A stretch of 64,000 nucleotides of DNA from Phaeobacter gallaeciensis (GCF_001678945.1 NZ_CP015124.1:744001-808000); one strand, 5' to 3'; numbered from the stretch's first letter, positions 17,159 through 26,585 are shown. Notes: a model not told the origin generated them from the sequence alone. Made by a program: numbers and translations.

Positions 17159-18610
17159 TCAGAAGGCCGCTTCGACATCGCCCATGCGCACATAGACGGA
17201 TTTGACCTGGCTGAAGTGTTTGATGGCTTCCTTGGAGTTCTCGCGCCCCACACCGCTGGCCTTGACCCCGCCAAAGGGCGCCTCGACCGGCGCGTCGTTG
17301 TAGGAGTTGATAAAGCAGCTGCCCGCCTCCAGCGCCCCGATCACCCGGTGAGCCCGAGTGAAGTCACGAGTAAAGACACCTGCGGAGAGACCGAATTCCG
17401 TGGCATTGGCGCGTTCGATCACCTCTTCCTCGGTTTCGAAATCCAGAACCGACATCACCGGACCAAAGATCTCTTCACGCGCGATCACCATATCGTCCGT
17501 CACATCGGCAAAGACGGTCGGCGCAATGAAATAGCCGGGTCGGTCCACACGTTCGCCGCCGCAGATCAGGCGCGCGCCCTCGGCCTTACCCTTTTCGATA
17601 TAACCCAGAACGATCTCCATCTGCCGTTCTGACACCATGGGGCCAAAGTTGACCGCCTCGTCCTGCGGATCTCCCAGAACCGCGCCTTTGGTCCGCTCGG
17701 CCAACCGCGCGAGGAATTTCTCCTTGATGCCCTTTTGCACAAAGACCCGGGTGCCGTTCGAGCAGACCTGCCCGGAAGAATAGAAGTTGCCGTTGATCGC
17801 ACCGCCAACCGCGTTTTCAATATCGGCATCGTCAAAAATGACCAGAGGCGACTTGCCGCCCAGCTCCATGGTGACGTGCTTCATGTCGGCCGCGGCGGCA
17901 GCGTAGACCTTTTTGCCAGTCGGTACCGATCCGGTCAGCGACACCTTGTCGACGCGCGGGTCGGCAACCAAGGCTCCGCCAACTTCGCCCATGCCCTGAA
18001 CCACGTTGAACACCCCGGCAGGTAGGCCTGCCTCGTGCAGAATCTCGGCAACTTTCAGGGCGCAAAGCGTCGTTGTCTCGGAAGGTTTGAACACCATGGC
18101 ATTGCCACAGGCCAGCGCCGGCGCCGCCTTCCAGCAGGCGATCTGCGTGGGATAGTTCCAGGCGCCGATCCCGACGCACAGCCCCAGGGGTTCGCGCACG
18201 GTATAAACCCAGTCTTCGCCCAGCGGGATATGCTCGCCAGTCAGGCTGGCGGCCAGACCGCCGAAATACTCCAGCGCATCTGCGCCAGAGGTCGCATCCG
18301 CCACCAGCGTTTCCTGCAAGGGCTTACCGGTGTCATAGGTTTCCAGCACCGACAGCTCGTGATTGCGTTCGCGCATGATGTCGGCGGCGCGGCGCAGGAT
18401 ACGGCCGCGCTCGGTACCCGTCATCTTCGCCCAGGCCTTTTGCGCCGCCTGAGCCGAGGCGAGCGCCTCTTCGACGATCTCGGGCGTGGCCGTATGGACC
18501 ACGGCGATCTGTTCACCGGTGGCGGCATAGATCACAGGGATCGGCGTGCCCTTCGTGTCTTCGACATATTCACCGTTGATGAAATGGCTTGCTTTGGGTT
18601 GCGGGGTCAT
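17159..18610 (-). CDS. betB: betaine aldehyde dehydrogenase
   Basis: 483 residues, full length. Oxidises betaine aldehyde to glycine betaine with NAD(P)+. Aldehyde dehydrogenase features: [25 protein letters not shown] around residues 150-175 for cofactor binding, general base Glu in MELGGKSPL near residue 250, catalytic Cys in [12 protein letters not shown] near residue 285, and a C-terminal [15 protein letters not shown]. The [10 protein letters not shown] and SNGTRVFV stretches are characteristic of BetB rather than other aldehyde dehydrogenases. Its start overlaps the upstream 89-residue gene by 4 bp, so translation is coupled. Confidence 0.96.
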   Translation of the reverse strand: MTPQPKASHFINGEYVEDTKGTPIPVIYAATGEQIAVVHTATPEIVEEALASAQAAQKAWAKMTGTERGRILRRAADIMRERNHELSVLETYDTGKPLQETLVADATSGADALEYFGGLAASLTGEHIPLGEDWVYTVREPLGLCVGIGAWNYPTQIACWKAAPALACGNAMVFKPSETTTLCALKVAEILHEAGLPAGVFNVVQGMGEVGGALVADPRVDKVSLTGSVPTGKKVYAAAAADMKHVTMELGGKSPLVIFDDADIENAVGGAINGNFYSSGQVCSNGTRVFVQKGIKEKFLARLAERTKGAVLGDPQDEAVNFGPMVSERQMEIVLGYIEKGKAEGARLICGGERVDRPGYFIAPTVFADVTDDMVIAREEIFGPVMSVLDFETEEEVIERANATEFGLSAGVFTRDFTRAHRVIGALEAGSCFINSYNDAPVEAPFGGVKASGVGRENSKEAIKHFSQVKSVYVRMGDVEAAF

Positions 18611-18876
18611 TCGTCAAACCACCTCTTGTACATTTGCTTCAAAAACTCTGTCGACAGGGGCACGTCTGCTTCGGCGAGGACTGCATCGATGCCACAGCGC
18701 GGGCACATGGCCGTGAACCCGGCAGGACGATCCGCAAAGGAGTTTTCCTCGATCCATTCGTCGATCTCTGTCGGATCGAAGATCGCACAACAATGGAAAC
18801 ACCCCGCCCGGTCGCTGTTTTCCAGGCTCTCCCTGTGCCGGGTGCTGAAAGTATGGGCCTGATCAAGATCCATCAT
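18607..18876 (-). CDS. small Cys-pair protein of the bet operon
   Basis: 89 residues, acidic, cytoplasmic. Two CxxC pairs, CFHC (about residues 27-30) and CPRC (about 58-61), look like a zinc ribbon or rubredoxin-like knuckle; between them are [15 protein letters not shown] and AGFTAM. It overlaps the betC stop (4 bp) and the betB start (4 bp), so it is locked into the operon by translational coupling. I do not know its function; similar small proteins accompany bet genes in other roseobacters. Two adjacent ATGs (18876 and 18873) are possible; the second is better spaced from the GAGGGGGG ribosome binding site. Confidence 0.75.
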   Translation of the reverse strand: MMDLDQAHTFSTRHRESLENSDRAGCFHCCAIFDPTEIDEWIEENSFADRPAGFTAMCPRCGIDAVLAEADVPLSTEFLKQMYKRWFDE

Positions 18877-20381
18877 TCCCCCCTCGGGAAACGGGCGTTT
18901 TCCTCAACCACGTTGAGGTCCATGTGATTGCGCATGTAGCGTTCGGAGGCCTTTTGCAGCGGCTGGTAATCCCAAGGGTAATAGCCACCCTGCCGCAGCG
19001 CCTCGTAGACGACCCAGCGGCGGGCCTGACTGGCGCGGACATCGGCGTCATATCGGGCAAGGTCCCAACGGGCTTCGGACTTGGCGCGCAGGGTTTGCAG
19101 GGTTCCGGCATGGGCCGGATCCTCCGCCAGATTGCGCAGCTCCTGGGGGTCGGCCTCCAGATCGAACAGCTGATCGGGATCCAGCGCGCAGCGGTTGTAT
19201 TTCCACTTGCCATAGCGCAGCGACACCAGCGGCGCATATGATGCCTCAGCCGCGTATTCGATCGCTACCGGCGCGATGCGCTCCTCCCCCTTGGCCAGCG
19301 GCACAAGGTTCTCGCCGTCGGTCCAGGGGGCGATCTCCTCCATCGACACCCCAGCCAGAACACCCAGCGTCGGGGTGACATCCAGCGTCGACACCGGCGC
19401 ATCGATACGCCCGGCGGGCAGATCCGGGGCCGAGATCATCAGCGGCACGCGCGAAGAGCCTTCAAAGAAGCTCATCTTGAACCAAAGTCCGCGCTCGCCC
19501 AACATGTCGCCGTGATCGGAAACGAACAGAATGATCGCCTCCTGACGGGTGGTTTCCAGCACCTCAAGGATTTCACCGATCTTGTCATCCAGATATGAGA
19601 TATTGGCGAAATAGGCACGGCGCGAGCGGCGGATGTCTTCTTCGGTGATGTCGAAGCTGCGCCAGTCGTTGGCGTCAAAGATGCGCTTGGAATGGGCGTC
19701 GTGGTCCTCATACTCCATCGCCGGGACCTCGGGCAGCAGATGCTCGCAATCCTCGTAAAGATCCCAGTATTTTTTGCGCGCGACATAGGGGTCGTGCGGA
19801 TGGGTAAAGGACACGGTCATCGCCCAGGGCCGGTCATCCTTGCCCCGTGCCAGATCGTAAAGCTTAGCCTTGGCGTGATAGGCGACTTCGTCGTCATATT
19901 CCATCTGGTTGGAGATTTCCGCGACGCCCGCCCCGGTCACTGAGCCCATATTGTGATACCACCAGTCGATCCGCTCGCCCGGCTTGCGGTAATCCGGCGT
20001 CCAGCCGAAATCGGCCGGGTAGATATCCGTGGTCAGGCGCTCCTCGAACCCATGCAGCTGGTCAGGGCCGACAAAATGCATCTTACCGCTGAGGCAGGTG
20101 TAATAGCCCGCACGGCGCAGGTGGTGCGCGTAGGTCGGGATATCGCTGCGGAATTCGGCGGCGTTGTCATAAACGCCAGTGCGCGAGGGCAATTGCCCGG
20201 ACATAAAGCTGGCCCGCCCCGGTGCACAAAGCGGCGAAGCGGTATAGGCATTGGCAAAACGCGTCGAGCGCGCCGCCAGTTTCTTCAGATTGGGCGCATG
20301 CAGCCAGTCCACCGGACCATCCGGAAACAACGTCCCGTTCAACTGGTCCACCATCAGGATCAGAATATTGGGTGCAGTCAT
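18873..20381 (-). CDS. betC: choline sulfatase
   Basis: 502 residues. Hydrolyses choline-O-sulfate to choline and sulfate, feeding BetA/BetB so that the marine osmolyte becomes glycine betaine. Sulfatase fold with metal-binding Asp in LMVDQLNG near the N-terminus and the formylglycine site CAPGRAS at Cys52, within the C-x-P-x-R consensus (a Gly replaces the more common Ser). Further metal ligands in FVSDHGDMLGERG near residue 300. The C-terminal choline sulfatase extension is present. ATG 20379-20381 follows AGGAGAGG; the longer frame to 20420 is not needed. First gene of the bet operon, divergent from betI. Confidence 0.95.
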   Translation of the reverse strand: MTAPNILILMVDQLNGTLFPDGPVDWLHAPNLKKLAARSTRFANAYTASPLCAPGRASFMSGQLPSRTGVYDNAAEFRSDIPTYAHHLRRAGYYTCLSGKMHFVGPDQLHGFEERLTTDIYPADFGWTPDYRKPGERIDWWYHNMGSVTGAGVAEISNQMEYDDEVAYHAKAKLYDLARGKDDRPWAMTVSFTHPHDPYVARKKYWDLYEDCEHLLPEVPAMEYEDHDAHSKRIFDANDWRSFDITEEDIRRSRRAYFANISYLDDKIGEILEVLETTRQEAIILFVSDHGDMLGERGLWFKMSFFEGSSRVPLMISAPDLPAGRIDAPVSTLDVTPTLGVLAGVSMEEIAPWTDGENLVPLAKGEERIAPVAIEYAAEASYAPLVSLRYGKWKYNRCALDPDQLFDLEADPQELRNLAEDPAHAGTLQTLRAKSEARWDLARYDADVRASQARRWVVYEALRQGGYYPWDYQPLQKASERYMRNHMDLNVVEENARFPRGE

Positions 20382-20525
20382 GCGCCTCTCCTGTTTCATT
20401 TTGTGCAGAGCTCCGGCCAATCCGGAAAACGGCAGCTGTTGCTGCGGGTCCTGCCACGCGCGATCTGCACGGCACCCCGGTTCTGTTCTGCCCTACCACG
20501 ACTTGCCGGTAAGCCAAACAGTTTT

Positions 20526-20601
20526 TTGTACCGCCATACAAGTTATTGAAGCCACATAACATCGCTTGTATCCGGCGCGCATGTAACGCAAAACTGCGTT
20601 A
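20526..20601. promoter_or_regulatory. betC/betI divergent control region
   Basis: Repeated inverted elements: TTGTA-ccgcca-TACAA (20526-20541), GTTAT (20542-20546) with ATAAC (20556-20560), a further CTTGTA (20565-20570), and the perfect 7-bp inverted repeat TAACGCA-AAAC-TGCGTTA at 20584-20601, whose last base is the A of the betI start codon. TetR-family regulators bind such repeats, so this is the expected site of BetI action on both genes. Confidence 0.6.
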
Positions 20602-21176
20602 TGGGACGAAAACGCATCCGAGATATCCGCAACGAAGAGCTGATCGAAGCCACCATCGTTGCCGTGCACAAGCGCGGTTATGGTGTTGTGACCATGGCCG
20701 AAATCGCCGCTGAAGCCGGAGCCTCGGCGGCGTCGATCAACTATTACTTCGGCTCCAAGGAAGGGCTGATGGAAGCCACGATGCGGCATCTGTTGCGCAA
20801 GCTGCGGACCGCCATGGTCGAAGGCTACGCCACCGCGCGCACGCCGAAAGAACGGCTATACGCGGTGATGGATGCGAATTTCTCCGACAATCTGTTCACC
20901 GTGACGCAATGCAGCCTGTGGATGCAGTTCTGGGCCAATGCGCCCTACTCGCCGCGCCTATCGCGGCTGCACCGCATCAACAGGACCCGGGTGCGCAGCC
21001 ATTTTCTGGCCGAACTGCGGCATCTTCTGCCCGAGGCAGAGATTGAAACCGCGCGGCAGGCCCTGCAGTGCTATATGGACGGTGTCTGGCTGCAGACCGC
21101 GCAGTCCGAGGGCCCGGTCGATCCCGAAGCCGCACGGCGCGCAGCGCACAGAGTCGTGGATCTGGCCCTGTCGTAA
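20601..21176 (+). CDS. betI: TetR-family repressor of choline genes
   Basis: 191 residues. N-terminal TetR helix-turn-helix (IRNEELIEATIVAVHKRGYGVVTMAEIAAEAGAS, then INYYFGSKEGLM), and a ligand domain with TQCSLWMQFWANAPYSPRLSRLHRINR, the stretch typical of BetI that forms the choline-binding pocket. Divergent from betC with a 219-bp shared control region. The start codon directly abuts a palindrome and has no ribosome binding site, so the message may be leaderless or poorly translated. BetI is known in other bacteria to repress bet genes until choline is present. Confidence 0.93.
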   Translation: MGRKRIRDIRNEELIEATIVAVHKRGYGVVTMAEIAAEAGASAASINYYFGSKEGLMEATMRHLLRKLRTAMVEGYATARTPKERLYAVMDANFSDNLFTVTQCSLWMQFWANAPYSPRLSRLHRINRTRVRSHFLAELRHLLPEAEIETARQALQCYMDGVWLQTAQSEGPVDPEAARRAAHRVVDLALS

Positions 21177-21206
21177 GACCGGCCCAACTGCCTACAGGCA
21201 GGACTT

Positions 21207-22127
21207 TCAGACCTTGGTCGCAGGCACCGGCGGCGTGATGGCGCGACGCTTCAGCACCGCCTCGCGCCAGGTGATGAAACTGATTGCTCCAAGGATCAGC
21301 GCGCCGCCCGAGACCACCCAGATATCGATCGCCTCGTCAAACACCAGCGCGCCCAGAAGCGTCGCCCAGATCAGCTGCAGGAAGGTCACCGGCTGCGTCA
21401 CCGCAACCGGCGCCGCCGAGAAGGCAAGCGTCATCGTGTAGTGCCCCGCCGTGGCGAAACAGGCCACCGCAAAGAGAATGCCAAGCTCGGCCAGTGTCGG
21501 GGTCACCCAGACCGCCGCCGCAAAGGGCGCCAGCCCCGCCGTCACCCAAAGCGACAGCATGGCTACCACCACAACCGGATTGGTGCCGTCCACGGTGAAT
21601 TTGGCCAAGAGGTAAGAACCACCGAACACCACCGCCGCTGCCAGCATCGCGATATGCCCGTGGGAGATTTCCCGAAACCCCGGCCGCAGGATGATCAGTG
21701 CGCCAATCAGCGCCGCGATGATCGCCGCGATCCGGCGCAGGGCCAGTTTCTCCCCCAGAAACACAGCCGCGCCGATGGTTACGTAAACTGGCGCCAGATA
21801 GTTCATCGCCGTAACCTCGGCCAGCGGGATCTGAGTCATGGAAAAGAACCACAGCATCACCCCAAGCGTATGCAAAACGCCGCGTCCAGCAAACAGTCCC
21901 AACAGCTTGGGCGTCAGCTTGGCCTGACGCAGCGCGCCAATCATCGGGATCAGGAACACCAGCCCCAGAAGGTATCTGAGGAAAGCGGATTCAGCCGGGG
22001 GGATCCGCCCGCCCAGGTATTTGACCAATGCGGTAACCGCGACAAAGTTCAGCCCGGTCACCAGCATCCAGAAAATGCCCATCACGGGATTAGTGTCCCG
22101 GTCTTTTGTCTGCTGCGCATCACTCAT
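21207..22127 (-). CDS. EamA/DMT family transporter
   Basis: 306 residues, ten membrane segments in two EamA repeats. First repeat: GIFWMLVTGLNFVAVTALVKYLGG to MNYLAPVYVTIGAAVFLGEKL; second: HIAMLAAAVVFGGSYLLAKF to PVTFLQLIWATLLGALVFDEAID, each ending in the family pattern of a helix followed by GE/DE. Substrate unknown; relatives include RhaT-like and amino acid or metabolite exporters and S-adenosylmethionine carriers. Start ATG 22125-22127 leaves a 20-residue polar N-terminus. It follows argO in the same direction, 113 bp downstream, and could share its transcript. Confidence 0.9.
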   Translation of the reverse strand: MSDAQQTKDRDTNPVMGIFWMLVTGLNFVAVTALVKYLGGRIPPAESAFLRYLLGLVFLIPMIGALRQAKLTPKLLGLFAGRGVLHTLGVMLWFFSMTQIPLAEVTAMNYLAPVYVTIGAAVFLGEKLALRRIAAIIAALIGALIILRPGFREISHGHIAMLAAAVVFGGSYLLAKFTVDGTNPVVVVAMLSLWVTAGLAPFAAAVWVTPTLAELGILFAVACFATAGHYTMTLAFSAAPVAVTQPVTFLQLIWATLLGALVFDEAIDIWVVSGGALILGAISFITWREAVLKRRAITPPVPATKV

Positions 22128-22240
22128 GACGCCAGACAGAACACCCAAACGGCAAAGGGTACAACCCTGAACATGGCAATTATTTTCGGCATCCACCCTT
22201 GCCCGCGAAGCGCTCTGCCTCGCCCAGCACTTGCCCTCCC

Positions 22241-22846
22241 TCAGATCAACAGGAGGTTCGCTGCAATGGCCCACATTGTCAGCCCGACAACTGCCTCAAG
22301 CACCTGCCAGGACCGGGGCTTGGCAAACACAGGCGCCAGCAGACCCGCGCCATATCCAAGGGAAAAGAAGAACGTGAAACTTGCCAAAACGGCCCCAAGG
22401 CCAAAGATCAGCGGCGCCGGATCCTGCGCCGAGATCGTGCCCAAGAGAACCACCGTATCGAGATAGACATGCGGGTTGAGCCAGGTCAGCGCCAGCACCG
22501 TCGCCAGAACCGGCAGCAGCGGCGCGCTCTGATTGCCTTGCCCCGCCGCCTCCAGCACGGCGCCGCCGCGCCAGGCCGCCAGCAGACTGCGCGCGCCATA
22601 CCAGATCAGGAAAGCGGCCCCGCCAAAGCGCATGATGGCCTCGATCCCCGGCAGCGCCTGTGTCAGCGATCCGACCCCCAGAACCCCGGCATAGATCAGT
22701 ACCGCATCCGAGCCCGCACAGGTCAGGCAGATCCAGAATACATGCTGCCGCCGCAGCCCTTGCCGCAGCACAAATGCGTTCTGTGCCCCGATCGCAAGGA
22801 TCAGGCTAAAGCCAAGGGCAAATCCGGAAAAAAGGCTGGCTGACAT
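22241..22846 (-). CDS. argO: LysE/ArgO family amino acid exporter
   Basis: 201 residues, six membrane segments. The start ALGFSLILAIGAQNAFVLRQGLRR holds the family signature GAQNAFVLRQG, and LTWLNPHVYLDTVVLLG in TM5 is the second LysE signature. Exports arginine or lysine, protecting against excess basic amino acids and toxic analogues. Divergent from an ArgP-type LysR activator 97 bp away, the standard arrangement for this exporter. Which amino acid is exported cannot be told from sequence alone. Confidence 0.93.
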   Translation of the reverse strand: MSASLFSGFALGFSLILAIGAQNAFVLRQGLRRQHVFWICLTCAGSDAVLIYAGVLGVGSLTQALPGIEAIMRFGGAAFLIWYGARSLLAAWRGGAVLEAAGQGNQSAPLLPVLATVLALTWLNPHVYLDTVVLLGTISAQDPAPLIFGLGAVLASFTFFFSLGYGAGLLAPVFAKPRSWQVLEAVVGLTMWAIAANLLLI

Positions 22847-22943
22847 GCGGGGCTGACTTTCTGCTGGAACTCTTCGCGCTTTGACTATGCGCTCCAGTCC
22901 GGATAATCCAATTAAATATGATAACCCAGATTAAGCACAGCTA

Positions 22944-23831
22944 ATGAAACTCGACCCCAATCACCTTTCTGCGCTCCGGGGCGTTTTACACCATGGCTCG
23001 TTCGAGGCTGCGGCGCATGCCCTTGGGGTGACGCCCTCGGCCATTTCACAGCGGATCAAGGCGCTGGAGGACCGTACCGGCATCGCACTGGTCCTGCGCG
23101 GCGCGCCCTGCACCGGCACGGCGGCGGGGCTGAGGATTGCCAAACATGCCGAGGATATCGGCCTTCTTGAGGCGCAGCTGGCGCGGGAGCTGGCGCTGGA
23201 AAACGGCACGACCCCGGTGCGGCTGCGCATCGCGGTCAATGCCGACAGCCTTGCCAGCTGGTTCATCGACGCGATGGCCGGAACTGACGGCGTGCTGTTC
23301 GATCTTTTAGTGGACGATCAGGATCACAGCGCCGACTGGCTGAAGCGCGGCGAGGTCTCAGCCGCGGTCACCGCCAGCACCCGGCCCGTACCCGGGTTCG
23401 ATGCCTACCCGCTCGGCACGCTGGACTATGCGGCAACCGCCAGCCCGGACTTCATGGCGCGCTGGTTTCCAGACGGCGTCACGCCCGAGGCCGCTGCCAA
23501 GGCGCCCTGCATGATCTTTAACGCAAAGGACAGGCTGCAGCAGCAGTGGCTGGAGCGGAACGTCGCACCCCGGTTGTCGCCGCCCGCGCACTACCTGCCC
23601 TCTACCCAGGCTTTTATCGAAGCCGCAGCTGCCGGTCTCGGCTGGGGCATGAACCCGCTTTCCATCATCGGGGAAGAGCTGCACAGCGGGCGTCTGGTGC
23701 CACTCATCCCCGACACAATCCTGCCGGTTCCGCTCACGTGGCAGGTGGCGCGGGTGATGGCGCCTGCCCTTGCGGAGGTCACCCGGTCTGTGCAGACATC
23801 AGCGCGACGGCATTTGACCCAAGACCGTTAA
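22944..23831 (+). CDS. argP: LysR regulator of the ArgP/LysG type
   Basis: 295 residues. Winged helix-turn-helix at the N-terminus (LSALRGVLHHGSFEAAAHALGVTPSAISQRIKALED) followed by LVLRGAPCTGTAAG, a sequence typical of ArgP/LysG. The effector domain includes LRIAVNADSLASWF, again the ArgP pattern NADSLATWF. It should activate the divergent exporter gene in response to basic amino acids. The downstream nitroreductase gene begins 21 bp later and may be cotranscribed. Confidence 0.92.
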   Translation: MKLDPNHLSALRGVLHHGSFEAAAHALGVTPSAISQRIKALEDRTGIALVLRGAPCTGTAAGLRIAKHAEDIGLLEAQLARELALENGTTPVRLRIAVNADSLASWFIDAMAGTDGVLFDLLVDDQDHSADWLKRGEVSAAVTASTRPVPGFDAYPLGTLDYAATASPDFMARWFPDGVTPEAAAKAPCMIFNAKDRLQQQWLERNVAPRLSPPAHYLPSTQAFIEAAAAGLGWGMNPLSIIGEELHSGRLVPLIPDTILPVPLTWQVARVMAPALAEVTRSVQTSARRHLTQDR

Positions 23832-23852
23832 GACCAATCGGAAAGACCCCTC

Positions 23853-24545
23853 ATGTTTTCACAAGACTCTCTCAGCTATGATCCGCTGCCATTGCCCGAC
23901 CGGGCCGCGTACACGGATGCGCAGATGCAGGAAAAGGCGACTGAGTTTCTCGCCCATATGCAGCGGCGTCACACGGTGCGCGATTTCACAGATCAGCCGG
24001 TGCCCCGACAGGTGATCGAGGACTGCATCCGGGCGGCGGGCACCGCGCCATCGGGCGCCAACCACCAGCCCTGGTTCTTTGCGGCCGTTTCGAACCCGGA
24101 ACTGAAGGCCCGGATCCGCGCCGAGGCTGAGGAAGAAGAACGCAAGTTCTATGCAGGCGGCGCTGGCGATGAATGGATCAAGGCGTTGGAGCCGATCGGC
24201 ACCAATGAAGACAAACCGCATCTGACCATCGCGCCCTGGCTGATCGTGGTCTTTGCCCAGCGCTGGGGCGAGTTTGCGGACGGCACCCGTTACAAGAACT
24301 ACTACGTGCCCGAAAGCGTGAACATTGCCACCGGCGTTTTGCTGACGGCGCTGCATACCGCTGGTCTGGTCAGCCTGACACACACGCCGAACCCGATGAA
24401 GTTCCTCAATGGCGCCCTGGGTCGCCCGGCCTCGGAAAAGCCTACGATGATCATCGCTGTAGGCCATCCGGCAGAAGATGCTATGGTTCCCTCAGTCGCC
24501 AAGTTCAAAAAACCTCTGGAGGAGATTTGCCAGGTCTTCGAATGA
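23853..24545 (+). CDS. nitroreductase-family flavoprotein
   Basis: 230 residues. FMN-binding signatures: MQRRHTVRDFTDQPVP near residue 35 (the Arg pair that binds phosphate), AAGTAPSGANHQPW near residue 65, and IAVGHPAED near the C-terminus. The long YKNYYVPESVNIATGVLLTALHTAGLVSLTHTPNPM stretch resembles iodotyrosine-deiodinase-like or BluB-side nitroreductases more than NfsB. Substrate unknown. The gene lies 21 bp after argP on the same strand. Confidence 0.88.
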   Translation: MFSQDSLSYDPLPLPDRAAYTDAQMQEKATEFLAHMQRRHTVRDFTDQPVPRQVIEDCIRAAGTAPSGANHQPWFFAAVSNPELKARIRAEAEEEERKFYAGGAGDEWIKALEPIGTNEDKPHLTIAPWLIVVFAQRWGEFADGTRYKNYYVPESVNIATGVLLTALHTAGLVSLTHTPNPMKFLNGALGRPASEKPTMIIAVGHPAEDAMVPSVAKFKKPLEEICQVFE

Positions 24546-24558
24546 CAGAAAGCCCGGT

Positions 24559-25407
24559 ATGACACCCGGGCCAGCCTCTCTGCGGCGCAGCCTTGGCCTG
24601 CACGTGGTTCTGCCACGGGCCGGGGTTCTGCTGGTCTGGCTGGCCCTCAATCATTTCTTCTGGCTGCCCGTGTCACTGGCCTGGGGGTTGATCGCGGCGG
24701 ATGGGGTGTTGCTGGCGTGGCAAAGCCGCGATTTGCTGCGCAGCACCGATGGACACATCCGCAGCACCGGGTCGATGGCGCCGGTCTGGGGCAGCTATCT
24801 GGTTCTATTGTTTGCAGGATTTGCGACACTAACGCAGTGGTGGGGCGCCTTGCTGACCGCCGGACAGGTGGAGACCCTGCCCTATGCCAAGCAGCAGGAA
24901 CAGGCGCGCCAGCAGCTCTATAGTCTGACCCTGTCCGATGATGGCCGCACGCTGATCTTTACAGGCGAAATCACCCACGGGCTGACCCGGCGCATTGCAG
25001 CAACGCTGGACGCGGCACCAGAGGTCCGCTCCCTGCATCTGACCGGCCCCGGCGGGCTGATCTACGAGGCGCGCGGCGTGGCCAAGCTCATCCGGACCCG
25101 TGGCCTTGATACCCAGGCTGCCGACCTCTGTGCCTCTGCCTGCACAGTGATCTTTGCCGCTGGGCAGGAGCGCCTCCTCGCCCCCAAAGGACAGCTCGGA
25201 TTTCACGGCTATGCACTGATGTTCGAAGGCGGGCTGCCGCAACTGGACCTGAAGAAAGAGCAGGAGAAGGACCTGTCCTTTTTCCTGCAGCAGGGCATCA
25301 GCGAAGGGTTTGTGCAGAGGGTCTTTGAGGTGGCCAACTCCGACCTTTGGATACCGGAGCACGCGGAACTGCGCGCGGCGGGCGTGATCACCGCCGGGGC
25401 CGACTGA
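24559..25407 (+). CDS. membrane-anchored ClpP/crotonase-like periplasmic protein
   Basis: 282 residues. Two or three membrane segments in the first 110 residues (VVLPRAGVLLVWLALNHFFWLPV, LAWGLIAADGVLLAW, SYLVLLFAGFATLTQWWGALL). The remaining domain is like the COG3904 family: LHLTGPGGLIYEARGVAKLIRTRG, ASACTVIFAAGQERLLAPKGQLGFHGY. The SACT segment holds the position of the nucleophile Ser of ClpP-fold proteases, preceding Ala-Cys as in other COG3904 members, and FHGY may supply a His. Protease activity is unproved. ATG 24559 is 13 bp after the nitroreductase stop. Confidence 0.75.
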   Translation: MTPGPASLRRSLGLHVVLPRAGVLLVWLALNHFFWLPVSLAWGLIAADGVLLAWQSRDLLRSTDGHIRSTGSMAPVWGSYLVLLFAGFATLTQWWGALLTAGQVETLPYAKQQEQARQQLYSLTLSDDGRTLIFTGEITHGLTRRIAATLDAAPEVRSLHLTGPGGLIYEARGVAKLIRTRGLDTQAADLCASACTVIFAAGQERLLAPKGQLGFHGYALMFEGGLPQLDLKKEQEKDLSFFLQQGISEGFVQRVFEVANSDLWIPEHAELRAAGVITAGAD

Positions 25408-25526
25408 AAAGCTCAAAACGCCACAATTGCGGTGCCTTTTATGGCGCTGACACGTTACAGGCCGGTTTTTCTTGCGCGACGCATTCCCCGTGCCTAGCCT
25501 GAAATCGTTCAAATTCAGGATATGTT

Positions 25527-26558
25527 ATGCGCTTTGTCACTGCCGGTTTATGCCTCGCCTTCTCTGCCGCTCCTGCCTTTGCAGGCCTTGAAATCTGCAA
25601 CGATGCCGGGCGCAGCCTCAGCGTGGCGATCGGATACGCCGATGGCGACACCTGGGTATCCAAGGGCTGGTGGAACATCGATGCGGGCGATTGCAAGACG
25701 CCGCTCGGCGGGGATCTGAAGAATCGCTACTACTACTACCGTGCCAATTCTTCGGGTTCGGCCTTTGCCAGCGGTGATTTCACCTTCTGCACCACCTCAC
25801 AGGCCTTCACAATATCGGGAGATTCCGAGTGTGCTGCACGGGGATATGAGAGCACCGGCTTCCGCAAACTGGACACCGGCAAGACCGCGAAACAGTTCAC
25901 CCTGACGCTGGTGGACAATTCCACCAGCAAGAGCGAAACCACACCGAAGCCCGCCCCTCCGCCACCTGCACCTGCTCCAGCCACAGGCCCAGCCCCGGCG
26001 GGCACCTATGGCGAGCCCTATTCCAACATGGCCAACCTGCAGGACTGCACCTATGAGGGCGCCCGCACCTGCAGCTTTCACGCCGACGGCACCAAGTTCT
26101 ACGTCTCCGATGACGGGCGCACGCCGCAGTTCGTCTTTGCCATCATGGAGAAACTGGACCCCGGGACGCCCATCGAGGTTCAGGGCGATCTGGAAGCCAT
26201 TTACGACCGCAGCGCGGATGTTGTGCTGCGCGATATCACCATTCGTCCCTGGACCAACGCGGATTCGATCCTGAACCGGATGCAAGGCAGTTGGTACTCG
26301 GTCGATGATCCCAATTCCCAGTTCAACATTCTGGGGTCTGAGCGCGACAACACATATGACGGTGCCATCACCGGACGCGACTATATTTCCGTGTCAGACT
26401 GGTGCGACAGTTTTCAGGGCGCAGGCCCCTACCTTTACGCGCGCGAAGAAGAGACCGGCGAGAGCTACTGCTATGCCATCGACAGCATGTCCGATTTCGA
26501 AATGACGCTGATGTATCTGCCCGGCGGTAATTTCCTGAGCTACCGCAAGCTGGACTGA
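25527..26558 (+). CDS. DUF1036 exported protein with a second C-terminal domain
   Basis: 343 residues. Signal peptide (MRFVTAGLCLAFSAAPAFAG), then DUF1036 at about residues 20-125 with LEICNDAGRSLSVAIGY, WWNIDAGDCKTPLGG and YYYYRANSSG. A proline-rich linker (PKPAPPPPAPAPATGPAPAG) joins an extra domain of about 190 residues with paired Cys (DCTYEGARTC, DWCDSF...SYCYAI) that I do not recognise. The fusion is longer than plain DUF1036 proteins, which are about 130-180 residues. Periplasmic or cell-surface. It has its own terminator shared with yebC. Confidence 0.8.
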   Translation: MRFVTAGLCLAFSAAPAFAGLEICNDAGRSLSVAIGYADGDTWVSKGWWNIDAGDCKTPLGGDLKNRYYYYRANSSGSAFASGDFTFCTTSQAFTISGDSECAARGYESTGFRKLDTGKTAKQFTLTLVDNSTSKSETTPKPAPPPPAPAPATGPAPAGTYGEPYSNMANLQDCTYEGARTCSFHADGTKFYVSDDGRTPQFVFAIMEKLDPGTPIEVQGDLEAIYDRSADVVLRDITIRPWTNADSILNRMQGSWYSVDDPNSQFNILGSERDNTYDGAITGRDYISVSDWCDSFQGAGPYLYAREEETGESYCYAIDSMSDFEMTLMYLPGGNFLSYRKLD

Positions 26559-26585
26559 CCTTTCGGCCCAAAGGAACTTAAACGC

